Assembly (NCBI RefSeq): GCF_017874425.1
Contig: NZ_JAGGLL010000031.1
Location: 1-47,354, forward strand
Reading direction: 5' to 3'
DNA length: 47,354 nt
Source of the DNA: Clostridium punense
Lineage (GTDB): Bacteria; Bacillota; Clostridia; Clostridiales; Clostridiaceae
In this document: in pieces, positions 16,673 to 24,506 of the stretch
Layout: each line of letters begins with the position of its first letter
Position numbering within the stretch: position 1 is the stretch's first letter
Translations under genes and position numbers: made by a program
The notes under the pieces: model-generated
What the model was told of the DNA's origin: nothing
Seen by the model: the letters and a program-made list of their open reading frames with translations, nothing else
Databases searched by the model: none

Positions 16673-17500
16673 ATGTATAGTTTGTTAGAGTACTTATGGT
16701 TTTTTATTATTTATGCTTTTATTGGTTGGTGCATTGAGGTTATATACCATGTAGTTAAATCTGGAGAGTTTGTTAATAGAGGCTTCTTAAATGGCTCAGT
16801 ATGCCCAATCTATGGTTTAGGAATGGTTATTATAATCTATGTATTAACGCCTTTAAAAGGTAATATTTTTTTACTATTCCTTGGCTCTTTTTTACTAACA
16901 TCAGCCTTAGAGTTTCTTACTGGGTACATCTTAGAAAAAATATTTCATAACAAATGGTGGGATTATTCTGATATGCCTTTTAACATTAAGGGATATATAT
17001 GTCTAGATTTTTCGATAAAATGGGGACTTGGGGGAGTATTTATAATTAATGTAGTTCACTCTCCTATTTCTAAGATTGTATCTCTTTTAGATAATTTAAT
17101 TGGTCATGTTATATTGTTACTTCTGCTTAGCTTACTTATAACAGATTTTATTATCACCATTCTAGGTATAATGAAAATTAAGAAACACATATATGTCCTT
17201 GATGAAATTGCCAGAAAGTTAAGATACTATTCCGACGATATTGGAGAAAATATTTATAGAAGAACAACTTTAGCCCTTAAAACCAAGGAAAATATGAAAT
17301 ATAAGCTTGATGAGCAAAAGTCAGAATTTAATTTAATGTTAAAAGAAAAAAATGTAAACTTTGAAGAACTGAAGTTAAAATACGAAAAAGCAATAAGCGA
17401 TAAGACTTTTGTCCATAGACGTCTAGAAAAGGCCTTTCCTGCTATGAGAGAAAAACTTCATAAATTAAACTCAAATAATTCAAAACATCCAAAAGAATAG
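16673..17500 (+). CDS. CmpB-type putative ABC transporter permease (PF06541 family)
   Basis: A 275-aa membrane protein. The N-terminal ~160 residues hold about four to five helices and match the CmpB/putative ABC-transporter type IV family: FIIYAFIGWCIEVIYH, then VNRGFLNGSVCPIYGLG, EFLTGYILEKIFHNKWWDY and KGYICLDFSIKWGLGG. The last ~100 residues are charged and coiled coil (KTKENMKYKLDEQKSEFNLM). The family is widespread in Firmicutes but functionally uncharacterised; no ATPase partner is nearby. The ATG has a G-rich RBS. Confidence 0.8.
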   Translation: MYSLLEYLWFFIIYAFIGWCIEVIYHVVKSGEFVNRGFLNGSVCPIYGLGMVIIIYVLTPLKGNIFLLFLGSFLLTSALEFLTGYILEKIFHNKWWDYSDMPFNIKGYICLDFSIKWGLGGVFIINVVHSPISKIVSLLDNLIGHVILLLLLSLLITDFIITILGIMKIKKHIYVLDEIARKLRYYSDDIGENIYRRTTLALKTKENMKYKLDEQKSEFNLMLKEKNVNFEELKLKYEKAISDKTFVHRRLEKAFPAMREKLHKLNSNNSKHPKE

Positions 17501-17741
17501 TAAATATTAATACACTAGTCTATATTGTTGTTTAGATTACAAAGTATAGCTACTAGATAGTTTTTCTGTGATAATCATGGGTTTTATATAAGTTGCAATG
17601 TTATTACTACATTATAAGGTAATTTTAAATAACTTTTAGTAAAGGGATTGCAAAATGGAATTACATATATTCTTGTAGCATCTTTATTGCATTCTATATA
17701 TTTACAAAAAAATAAAGTTCATCCTTGAATTATGTTATATG

Positions 17742-17840
17742 GAACCAGAGTTTAAACTTACCTTATACATGAGTCCTACACTGGTTCCCTTAAGGGTTTA
17801 TGAGGATGAATAAGTTGAAATTTCATCATGAACCCCTAAC
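17742..17840 (+). repeat. Intergenic palindromic element, copy A
   Basis: Two hairpins in series. The first pairs GGAACCAG (17742-17749) with CTGGTTCC. The second pairs GGGTTTATGA with TCATGAACCC. The same layout occurs in copies at 25350, 36107 and (reverse) 10408. It sits in the gap 17501-17890, where I see no other feature. Confidence 0.65.
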
Positions 17841-17890
17841 ACAAATAATAATTAAAATTGTTTGTGTAACATAATTTCTTTGTTGAAAGA

Positions 17891-18025
17891 TTATAAGCTT
17901 CCTTTATGAGAATTTTTCTCTTTTTCTTCTCTTTCAACCCTTCTAGGAAAAATAAAGTTATAATAAATAAAACCTGAAACAATTATTCCAAGAATAATAA
18001 ATACTACTACATTAGCATAGTCCAC
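17891..18025 (-). CDS. 44-aa single-helix membrane protein
   Basis: A short reading frame starting with GTG, with a near-perfect RBS (AAGGAGGTGATATA) 5-6 nt upstream. The product is a single hydrophobic helix near the N-terminus (VVVFIILGIIVSGFIYYNFI) and a charged tail (PRRVEREEKEKNSHKGSL). Strong RBS and amphipathic ending suggest a real gene. No family is recognised. It is in the gap downstream of the ThDP operon terminator. Confidence 0.55.
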   Translation of the reverse strand: MDYANVVVFIILGIIVSGFIYYNFIFPRRVEREEKEKNSHKGSL

Positions 18026-18071
18026 TATATCACCTCCTTAAGAATAAAACCTAATTTTGCCAATTAAAAAA

Positions 18072-18099
18072 GTGGGAAACTCAAAAATGAGTTTCCCAC
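18072..18099 (-). terminator. Terminator of the aminotransferase-GAF-ThDP operon
   Basis: A 12-bp perfect stem GTGGGAAACTCA / TGAGTTTCCCAC with a 4-nt loop, followed by a short run of U on the minus strand. It lies about 165 nt after the ThDP gene stop; nothing else is seen between them. Confidence 0.75.
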
Positions 18100-18263
18100 C
18101 CTAGAAACGTACAAAATACTTGGAACAAGCCTTAGCTGCCCAACCGTAAAGTCAATATGATTTATTTAACCATATTATATCATAAAACAAACAAGATTTC
18201 AAATTTTCATTCTTTCCCCCATTTTTATAAATAATTCCTCAATCTTAACAATTATATAAATAT

Positions 18264-19955
18264 CTATTGTGAATTATTAAGAGCCTTAAATCGGTCTGCA
18301 ACCGGTACCTTTTCACTACCATCTGTTATCAATTCCACAATACAAGGCTCATTTAAATCAGCTACAAATTCATTTAAAAGTTTAACTTCTTCAATATTAT
18401 TTATTTGTATAGACTTTATATTCATGGCTTTTGCAATATCTGCTATAGAAACTCTATCATAAACAAAAGATTTGGTTACAGTTCTACCATATAGATACTG
18501 GTGACCATGTTCAACATATCCTAACATTGAATTATTAATTACAAAATATATAATTGGCATGTTGTAATGTTTAGCAGTTAAAATTTCTGTTCCATTCATG
18601 AAAAACGAACCATCACCTACAAAAACTGCAATCTGTCTATCCTTCAACGCTAAATGTGATCCAATAGCTCCACAAACACCGGATCCCATAGCACCATAAT
18701 TTAAACTTATATCAAACCCCATATGTTCTTTGATTGGTAAATACTTAAATAGAAAATTCATGTATTCGCCAATGTCCGATACAAAATATGTATTTTGCGG
18801 TACTATATTCACTATTTCTTCAAGAAACAATCTTAAGGACAATCCATTATGATTATTAGAGTATTGATCATTTATTTTATCAGGTTTTATAAATTTATTA
18901 TCTTTCTTGCTTGTATTTTTAATAATATAAGGTATTGCTTCTTTTAAGTCGTAAAATACACTCACATCAAATTTATAAACCTTATCTAATTCTTTTTTAT
19001 CCCAATCTATATGTATTAGTTTTTTGCCTTTAAATAATACATCATTATAATTTCTCGTAGCAGATTCACCTAAGCTTGACCCCAAAACTAATAAACAAGA
19101 ATATTTTTCATTTTCAACAAAATTAACAGCTGCATCAGTACTAGAGAACCCATAGTTACCTAAATTATACTTGAACTCAGTGTTAATTACTCCTTTTGCC
19201 TCTGGAGTAGTTATTATAGGCCAATTTAAGTGTTCGGCAAGTTTTTTTACCTCTTCACCTATGAGTCTGCAGCCTCTACCTACAAAAATCAAACCTTTTT
19301 CTTCCTCATTAATAATCCTAGTAGCATTGATTAAACTATGAAAATCATAATCTATTTCTGTGCTAAAATCAGAAGTCATAACTGTTGCAGCAACCTCTGC
19401 TAACGTTTCACTCTGAAATTCATTATCAGAGTTATTAAAATTATCAAATTCACTATTTACTTTAAGCATTTGCATATCAATTGGTATGGATAAATGAACC
19501 GGCCCATATGGTGGAGTTTTTGCTATTTTCATTGCTTTATCTAACTCTTCAAAAAATTCATTTTCATTAAAAATAGTCTTACTATATTTTGTTATTGGAG
19601 ATACGATATTTTCCGTATTTAATTCCTGTATTGCCCCTTTACCAACTTGCCATCTGTGAACATATCCACTTAAAATTAGCACTGGAACTTTAGTTCTCAT
19701 TGCATCTGCGATACCATTTATCATATTGTTAATTCCAACACCACCTGCTACAATGCATACACCCATTTTCTCTGACATAGATGCATACTTAGATGCCGCA
19801 TATGCTGCACCTGCTTCATTCTTTGTTGTAATAACTTTAATTTCACTATCATTAATTGCATCAAAGAGTGAACTTACTGTTCCTGCAGAAATCCCAAATA
19901 CATACTCTACTTCATTTTCAACTAATTTTCTTACTATTACGTCTGATATTCTCAT
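18264..19955 (-). CDS. ThDP-dependent enzyme of the acetolactate synthase (IlvB) family
   Basis: A 563-aa protein with the three-domain layout of ThDP enzymes. The Pyr domain has the catalytic Glu in TTKNEAGAAYAA (about residue 46) and GGVGINNMINGIADA; the middle domain has FVGRGCRLIG; the PP domain has the ThDP/Mg motif GDGSFFMNGTEILTAKHYN then INNSML (about 440-475). The closest families are acetohydroxyacid synthase, sulfoacetaldehyde acetyltransferase and 2-oxoacid decarboxylases. A free-standing copy without ilvN or ilvC next to it, and an aminotransferase in the same operon, argue against plain branched-chain amino acid synthesis. It likely decarboxylates or ligates a 2-oxoacid supplied by that aminotransferase. 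RBS GGAGGG lies before ATG. Confidence 0.85.
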   Translation of the reverse strand: MRISDVIVRKLVENEVEYVFGISAGTVSSLFDAINDSEIKVITTKNEAGAAYAASKYASMSEKMGVCIVAGGVGINNMINGIADAMRTKVPVLILSGYVHRWQVGKGAIQELNTENIVSPITKYSKTIFNENEFFEELDKAMKIAKTPPYGPVHLSIPIDMQMLKVNSEFDNFNNSDNEFQSETLAEVAATVMTSDFSTEIDYDFHSLINATRIINEEEKGLIFVGRGCRLIGEEVKKLAEHLNWPIITTPEAKGVINTEFKYNLGNYGFSSTDAAVNFVENEKYSCLLVLGSSLGESATRNYNDVLFKGKKLIHIDWDKKELDKVYKFDVSVFYDLKEAIPYIIKNTSKKDNKFIKPDKINDQYSNNHNGLSLRLFLEEIVNIVPQNTYFVSDIGEYMNFLFKYLPIKEHMGFDISLNYGAMGSGVCGAIGSHLALKDRQIAVFVGDGSFFMNGTEILTAKHYNMPIIYFVINNSMLGYVEHGHQYLYGRTVTKSFVYDRVSIADIAKAMNIKSIQINNIEEVKLLNEFVADLNEPCIVELITDGSEKVPVADRFKALNNSQ

Positions 19956-20000
19956 AAATATCCCTCCATTGTTTATGTTAGCATTCTAAGTAACTAAAGT

Positions 20001-20435
20001 TTACATGTTTATGAAAAACTCTAAGTTCTTATTTATTATCTCTTCACATTTTTGCCTCTGCTCTTGTGTGAAATTATGAATTCTTCCAATAGAAACTATG
20101 GGTATGACACCAACAACCTCATCTTTTTTAATTAACGGTATCATCATTAAACTATCTAGTCCAAATAAAGTTACATCCTTAGTTGCTCTATAATCTGATT
20201 TTATATCATTGATTATTATTGTTTTCTTCATATTCATTATTTCTTGTAATATTAAATTATTAGATATTAACACAGGATTTTGTGAGTGTAATCCTATCCA
20301 CTTTTCAAGTTCCAACTCACCTGTCTTACTCTTATAAACAGGATTTAATTTTCCATCTTTTATCTTATGGAATCCTATATCCTCTACTCCAGTTATTTCT
20401 TTTATTTCATCAAACAATAAGTCAATATTAGTCAA
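20001..20435 (-). CDS. GAF-domain protein
   Basis: A 144-aa stand-alone GAF domain. Motifs include NPVLISNNLILQEIMNMKKT near residue 53, IIINDIKSDYRA, FGLDSLMMIPLIKKDEVVGV and IPIVSIGRIHNFTQEQRQ. It has no output domain, so it would sense a small molecule and act on a partner, or bind the pathway intermediate. It starts with TTG, supported by a strong AGAGGAGG RBS. It lies between the aminotransferase (103 nt away) and the ThDP enzyme (45 nt), in the same operon. Confidence 0.75.
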   Translation of the reverse strand: MTNIDLLFDEIKEITGVEDIGFHKIKDGKLNPVYKSKTGELELEKWIGLHSQNPVLISNNLILQEIMNMKKTIIINDIKSDYRATKDVTLFGLDSLMMIPLIKKDEVVGVIPIVSIGRIHNFTQEQRQKCEEIINKNLEFFINM

Positions 20436-20538
20436 ATTAATTCCTCCTCTACCGTCATAATATACTTTATTTAATGATTGTTAACTTAGTTTATTATTAA
20501 AATTATGTCATATTTTGTTAATCATAAATTAATACTAG

Positions 20539-21726
20539 TTATTTAAATTCATTGGTCAATTGTTCAAATGCACTTAACGAATTATTTATGGTGTTTAGAT
20601 CAACACAATAAGATATTCTAAAATATCCAGGGCATCCAAAAGCACTACCAGGTACAAAAATAAGATTATATTTAAGTGCCTTTTTTACAAACTCAACATC
20701 ATCGTCAATAGGTGATTTTGGAAATAAATAAAAAGCACCTTGTGGTTTTATGCATTCGTACCCTAGCTCAATAAGTTTTTTATATAGAATGTCTCTTCTA
20801 TTAATATATTCACTATTATTTACTTCTAAATCAAGACAATCACCAATTACCTTTTGAAACAAAGCAGGAGCATTTACAAATCCTAGAATTCTATTAGAAA
20901 ATGATATCAAATCCATAAGCTTATCAACTTGATTAATCTTACTACTAACTGCTACATACCCTATCCTTTCTCCTGCAAGGTTTAGTGACTTACTAAATGA
21001 GGTTACAATAATTCCATTTTTAAATATATTTAAAATTTGAGGCAACTTCCTATTTTCATAAAAAATTTTGCTATAGGGTTCATCTGAGATGATAAAAATT
21101 TCTGTATTAAATTTTTTCTCAGTTTCTTCAATTACTGCAGCCATCTTATTTAGTATACTTTCACTATATACAACTCCAGTAGGATTATTAGGCGTATTGA
21201 TGATAACAGCTTTTGTTTTATGAGATATGACTGATTTAAACATCTCAATATTAGGTTCAAAGGTCTTTGTATCAGCTGGAACAACAACAGCTTTTCCTCC
21301 ATAATTGTCAACATAAAACTTATAGTCACTAAAGAATGGTGCAAACATTACAACCTCATCCCCATCATTCAATATAGACTTCAATACCACATTTAGCCCA
21401 CCTGCTGCCCCTACTACCATAGCTATGTTATTCTTAGATAACTGTACGTCACTTTGTAACTGAATCATATTAGCAATTTTATCTCTTACATCTTCAAACC
21501 CTAAATTATTCATATACTTATGTATACCCTTTTGGTCTTCGGATGTGTAGTATTTTATTCTATCACATACTTCTATAGATGGCTCAAAGTATGGGTTTCC
21601 AAGACTAAAATCGTAAACTTTTTCCTTACCGTAAATTCTTGTAAGTCTAACACCTTCACTAAACATTGCTCGTATTCCTGATGCACCTTCTATGTTTTTT
21701 AACATTTTTTCTGAATACAATTTCAT
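20539..21726 (-). CDS. PLP-dependent class I/II aminotransferase
   Basis: A 395-aa fold-type I aminotransferase. It has NTPNNPTGVVYS (about residues 185-196), the PLP-Asp in ISDEPYSKIF, the Schiff-base Lys in TSFSKSLNLAGERIGYVAVS (about 245) and a C-terminal substrate Arg in FRISYC. The N-terminal SLGNPYFEP motif is typical of clostridial aspartate/aromatic-type enzymes. The substrate cannot be read from sequence. It is first in the operon with the GAF and ThDP genes, so it probably makes the 2-oxoacid used by the ThDP enzyme, or aminates its product. A hairpin lies in its leader. Confidence 0.88.
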   Translation of the reverse strand: MKLYSEKMLKNIEGASGIRAMFSEGVRLTRIYGKEKVYDFSLGNPYFEPSIEVCDRIKYYTSEDQKGIHKYMNNLGFEDVRDKIANMIQLQSDVQLSKNNIAMVVGAAGGLNVVLKSILNDGDEVVMFAPFFSDYKFYVDNYGGKAVVVPADTKTFEPNIEMFKSVISHKTKAVIINTPNNPTGVVYSESILNKMAAVIEETEKKFNTEIFIISDEPYSKIFYENRKLPQILNIFKNGIIVTSFSKSLNLAGERIGYVAVSSKINQVDKLMDLISFSNRILGFVNAPALFQKVIGDCLDLEVNNSEYINRRDILYKKLIELGYECIKPQGAFYLFPKSPIDDDVEFVKKALKYNLIFVPGSAFGCPGYFRISYCVDLNTINNSLSAFEQLTNEFK

Positions 21727-21785
21727 TCCCCCATATCTAAAAATAAATTAATAATTTAGCTTTTAACAACACCCTATTGCTTAGC

Positions 21786-21838
21786 TTAAAGTTTTTGTTA
21801 ATGAACAATAATTATTCATTGACAAAAACCTTAAACTT
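21786..21838 (-). promoter_or_regulatory. Leader hairpin upstream of the aminotransferase operon
   Basis: A long imperfect inverted repeat (AAAGTTTTTGTTAATGAA opposite TTCATTGACAAAAAC and beyond) with a 9-nt loop, about 60-110 nt before the aminotransferase start. It lacks a clean U-tract on either side, so it is more likely a leader structure or protein site than a terminator. Confidence 0.4.
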
Positions 21839-22103
21839 TATTAAATTTCATACTATAAGTCTGTAGTATATTTTATATAAGTTAGCACTTAATCCCAATT
21901 TAAATCTTAATAATAAGATGTGTCTTATAAATTAGATTTTTTAATTGCTTCATATGATGCAATTAATATGTACTGATTTTTACTTAGCTTCTATATTAAG
22001 TTGCTTTGAATTTCTTTCATTTATTTCACAATTGTTGTTAACCCATTATTTAGTTATGAATACTCTTTGAGTAACCAAATTTAAAATCTTTAAATTTATG
22101 GAA

Positions 22104-22135
22104 ATTACCTAAGTTTTTAATAAAACTTAGGTAAT
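22104..22135 (-). terminator. Terminator of the SpoIIAA-like gene
   Basis: A 14-bp perfect stem ATTACCTAAGTTTT with its complement and a 4-nt loop. It lies 82 nt after the stop of the SpoIIAA-like gene. Confidence 0.75.
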
Positions 22136-22216
22136 CATTTTACTTTTAAGATTCTATTTTCTTTTTGTATCTTGTAAAAGCGTAATAATTAATATTATGT
22201 AATTTAATCTTTTGGA

Positions 22217-22606
22217 TTAGAAACCCTGGCCTTTTAACCAAGCATCAGCTTCTGCTAAATCAGTAAATGCAACAGGATTCACTCCATTGCCTTTAACTGC
22301 TCTATTCATTTGCATTTTTACAACTGCACTACTAACAATTAATGCTGCAGCAACAAACCCATTTTTTTCACAATATGTATTAAGTTCATTAACTTCATCA
22401 ACAATAGTTGATACTTTATATTCAGTAAGATCAGCACATTTTGCCCACTTCTTACCCTTAAAACTTGGCACAACCTTATTTACATAATCATTATGAAATC
22501 TCTTAAAATCTTCTGCTGTCCAAAAGCCTGTGTTTTTCTCATAGCTTATACACCTAGTAGTATCAACTTTAATTTCATACATTCCTTTAACATCTTTAAT
22601 TAACAT
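22217..22606 (-). CDS. SpoIIAA-like/STAS-related protein
   Basis: A 129-aa protein with the alternating beta-alpha layout of the SpoIIAA-like (CRAL-TRIO/STAS-type) family: YEIKVDTTRCISYEKNTGFW, then FKRFHNDYVNKVVPSFKGKK with a WAKCADLTEY strand, GFVAAALIVSSAVVKMQMNR, and FTDLAEADAWL at the end. Members bind lipophilic ligands or act in regulatory contacts, with no assigned activity. It is the first intact gene after a c-di-GMP-I riboswitch and terminator on the same strand (about 280 nt away), so it may be under c-di-GMP control. RBS GGAGTG lies upstream. Confidence 0.7.
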   Translation of the reverse strand: MLIKDVKGMYEIKVDTTRCISYEKNTGFWTAEDFKRFHNDYVNKVVPSFKGKKWAKCADLTEYKVSTIVDEVNELNTYCEKNGFVAAALIVSSAVVKMQMNRAVKGNGVNPVAFTDLAEADAWLKGQGF

Positions 22607-22684
22607 AAAAACACTCCATCCTTATTATTTAATTTTTATATTTATGTATATAAGTAACTATTTTAAATAGTTATCTTCTTTAAA

Positions 22685-22830
22685 CTAACCATTACTAAAT
22701 ATATTTTTTATTACATCTATTAACTTATATTCATTTATTGGTTTTACTATAAATACCTTATATCATCCTTAATGGCATTTATAACCACAACCTCTTGTCC
22801 CACTATTGGACACACTACAATATAACATAT
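22685..22830 (-). pseudogene. Decayed response-regulator receiver domain (3' part)
   Basis: Minus-strand codons read CPIVGQEVVVINAIKDDIRYL, a stop, and then VKPINEYKLIDVIKNIFSNG and a stop. This is the end of a REC domain, where the conserved Lys-Pro (KPI) and final helix are recognisable. The upstream part with the phosphorylated Asp is missing. It lies between the c-di-GMP riboswitch terminator and the SpoIIAA-like gene and was probably the original riboswitch-controlled gene or part of it. Confidence 0.55.
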
Positions 22831-22884
22831 GTAACTTATTTTAATAGTTGATTTTATAGATTCTATGCTATCTACATTAGGCAT

Positions 22885-22925
22885 AAAAAAATGCCACAGA
22901 CATTTATTGCGTTGCCTGTGACTCC
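22885..22925 (-). terminator. Riboswitch expression-platform terminator
   Basis: A stem of GUCACAGGCA with UGUCUGUGGC (with wobble pairs) followed by seven U residues, just downstream of the c-di-GMP aptamer on the minus strand. Ligand binding could switch it on or off. Confidence 0.7.
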
Positions 22926-22954
22926 TTAGTTTTTAACTATTTTGTCAATTCACT

Positions 22955-23040
22955 CTTCGGCAACCTGGCAATCATAGAATTTCTTCCTTAGACCCATAGC
23001 TTTGCGTCCTTATATTTCTATAAGTTTGCTATTATCATGG
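22955..23040 (-). promoter_or_regulatory. c-di-GMP-I (GEMM) riboswitch
   Basis: The minus strand carries the diagnostic aptamer pieces in order: GCAAAC, a P2 hairpin, GGACGCAAAGC, then a GGGTCTAAGG segment and CCAGGTTGCCG. These are the GEMM-I consensus elements, including the tetraloop-receptor part and the guanine and cytosine that contact c-di-GMP. It is followed by a rho-independent terminator. Downstream lie a decayed receiver domain and the SpoIIAA-like gene. Confidence 0.88.
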
Positions 23041-23204
23041 TAATTTATTTATTTATTTATTTGTATTTATGCAAAATTTCTACATCCTTTTACATATTTT
23101 AGCATTAAAATACAATTTAGTAAACCCTTTTTTTGTATATTTTAAACCATATTACTTATTTTATATATTCCAAAATTAAATAATATAGATATAAGATATT
23201 TTTT

Positions 23205-23441
23205 TTAATAATACCCTTGTCCAAAACCAACATTTAATTCACACAATACACTCCAAATATTATTATTTTCAACAAACTCATCTATAGGATTCTCAATTAC
23301 CTATTTATCAATTTTACCCATAAATCCATAGCTTTCAGTATCAGGTATAAAACTTAAAGGTGCCGCTACATTATCATTCTTATCTTTTATTCTAATTAAT
23401 GCTTCATAATGCATTATTTGATTTTCTTGTTGTATATAGGT
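23205..23441 (-). pseudogene. Decayed EAL-domain c-di-GMP phosphodiesterase
   Basis: In one minus frame the codons read MHYEALIRIKDKNDNVAAPL, SFIPDTESYGFMGKIDK, a stop, then VIENPIDEFVEN and later FGQGYY. This matches the start of EAL domains (the signature E-A-L-x-R, followed by P-x-x-F-I-P-x-A-E and M-x-x-I-D-x-W-V) and the end (A-Q-G-Y). The middle of the domain is deleted and an in-frame stop replaces the Trp, so it is inactive. It is upstream of the c-di-GMP riboswitch. Confidence 0.7.
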
Positions 23442-23486
23442 TTAAATTTCAGAAAAAAATTATTAAACTTTAGCAAATCTAAAAAA

Positions 23487-23541
23487 AGACTTATAGCATA
23501 TAATATCCCTGAAAGAAAGATATTATATAGTCTATAAGTCT
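23487..23541. repeat. Long hairpin
   Basis: An inverted repeat: AGACTTATAG...ATAATATC pairs with GATATTAT...CTATAAGTCT, loop of 11 nt. It may be a terminator or a processed RNA structure; no function is assigned. Confidence 0.55.
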
Positions 23542-23595
23542 AGAATTAGAATTCCAAAACTTAGATATAGTCTAAGACCTACCATAATAGCACAT

Positions 23596-23633
23596 AAAAA
23601 ATAACGTCAGCAAATTTGCAGACGTTATTTTTT
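23596..23633. terminator. Bidirectional terminator-like hairpin
   Basis: A 13-bp perfect stem AAAAAATAACGTC / GACGTTATTTTTT with a 12-nt loop. The gap around it (23542-23866) shows nothing else that I recognise. Confidence 0.7.
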
Positions 23634-23866
23634 TATATTTTTTACTATTACCCTTAATTTTTCAGTGCCAAATTCATGTGTCCAAATAATGTACTGAAAG
23701 TTACATCTATAAAGAATGCTGACAAAATAAGAGTTGTTCTTATGTTAAAATAATAAAAAGTTACCTTCTTTTATTACTGAAGCAATAATTAAACCTACAA
23801 AAGCTATTTAAATATTCTATAGTTTTTTATTCTCTCTCTTTCCTCTAAATTATTTAGGTATAACTA

Positions 23867-24043
23867 TTAGTAAGTTTCTTTAAAAAAGTATTTAAAGTCT
23901 TCTTCTCTATTATTTTCATTTCTTAAACTCTTAGAACTAGAGTTATTATTTTCATTGTGTAGACTTTGAAAACTTGTACTATTTCCCATATTGCTTATAG
24001 CTTCATTTTGTTTCTTATTTTTATTTCTCTTATTTCTATTCAT
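23867..24043 (-). CDS. 58-aa Asn/Ser-rich hydrophilic protein
   Basis: A short gene, missed by size filters. ATG with AGAGGGGA at suitable spacing. The product begins MNRNKRNKNKKQNEAISNMG and is dominated by Asn, Lys, Ser and Glu, with an aromatic end (DFKYFFKETY). Such composition is common in clostridial spore-associated or intrinsically disordered small proteins. It lies with the two small genes upstream, one of which is SspH-like. The family is unknown. Confidence 0.5.
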   Translation of the reverse strand: MNRNKRNKNKKQNEAISNMGNSTSFQSLHNENNNSSSKSLRNENNREEDFKYFFKETY

Positions 24044-24138
24044 ATTATCTTCCCCTCTCTTCTTACCATTTTTTAAATTTACACTATTACTTATAAATAA
24101 ATTATTAGCATTTAATTTTATATTGAACGCACTTACAT

Positions 24139-24261
24139 TTAGTTTGTATTAACTCTAGATTTACTATGATTTTTCTTTTCTTGGTGTTCTGCATTTGGAG
24201 TTATTTTAGTTCCACCATTTACTTGGCCACTATTTGCATTACCTTTTTTTCCTTTTGCCAT
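24139..24261 (-). CDS. 40-aa small basic protein, spore-type
   Basis: A 40-residue gene with a perfect RBS (AGGAGGTAAT) and ATG. The product begins MAKGKKGNANSGQVNGGTKI and ends in KKNHSKSRVNTN: basic, Gly/Asn-rich and without hydrophobic segments. It resembles small, basic, spore-associated proteins of clostridia in composition, but I do not recognise the exact family. Its neighbour upstream is SspH-like. Confidence 0.6.
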   Translation of the reverse strand: MAKGKKGNANSGQVNGGTKITPNAEHQEKKNHSKSRVNTN

Positions 24262-24329
24262 AATGATTACCTCCTAAAATTATATTTATAATTTTATTAT
24301 TTATTATATAGATGCATTATAAATTAACC

Positions 24330-24506
24330 TTACTCTTCTTTTAAATCTGTTATGTGAACTTCAATGATTTCATCAGTTGTTAAAACTTTTACTTGAGCTC
24401 TATTCTCATCAGTTTCAATATGCTCAATCCATACTGGCTTGGAATTGTACTTTACATTTATCACTCCATAAGAATCATATATTTCTTTAGCTCTTTCTAG
24501 TTTCAT
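24330..24506 (-). CDS. sspH: Small acid-soluble spore protein, H-type
   Basis: A 58-aa protein of the SspH family. The pattern matches Bacillus SspH: RAKEIYDSYGVINVKYNSKP (R-A-K-E-I), then VWIEHI (V-x-I-x-H-V in Bacillus) and a charged C-terminal third. The family is made in the forespore and deposited in the spore core. RBS AGGAGGTGC lies before the ATG. It is the first of three small genes and lies 382 nt from rnpB, a gap (24507-24888) in which I see nothing but the rnpB terminator. Confidence 0.8.
   Translation of the reverse strand: MKLERAKEIYDSYGVINVKYNSKPVWIEHIETDENRAQVKVLTTDEIIEVHITDLKEE

Noticed and set aside
17501-17741. Gene remnant in the gap
   Set aside because: Short frames show no family pattern and stops are frequent in all frames.
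21727-22100. T-box leader for the aminotransferase operon
   Set aside because: No T-box core sequence or specifier stem was found; only a simple hairpin is visible.
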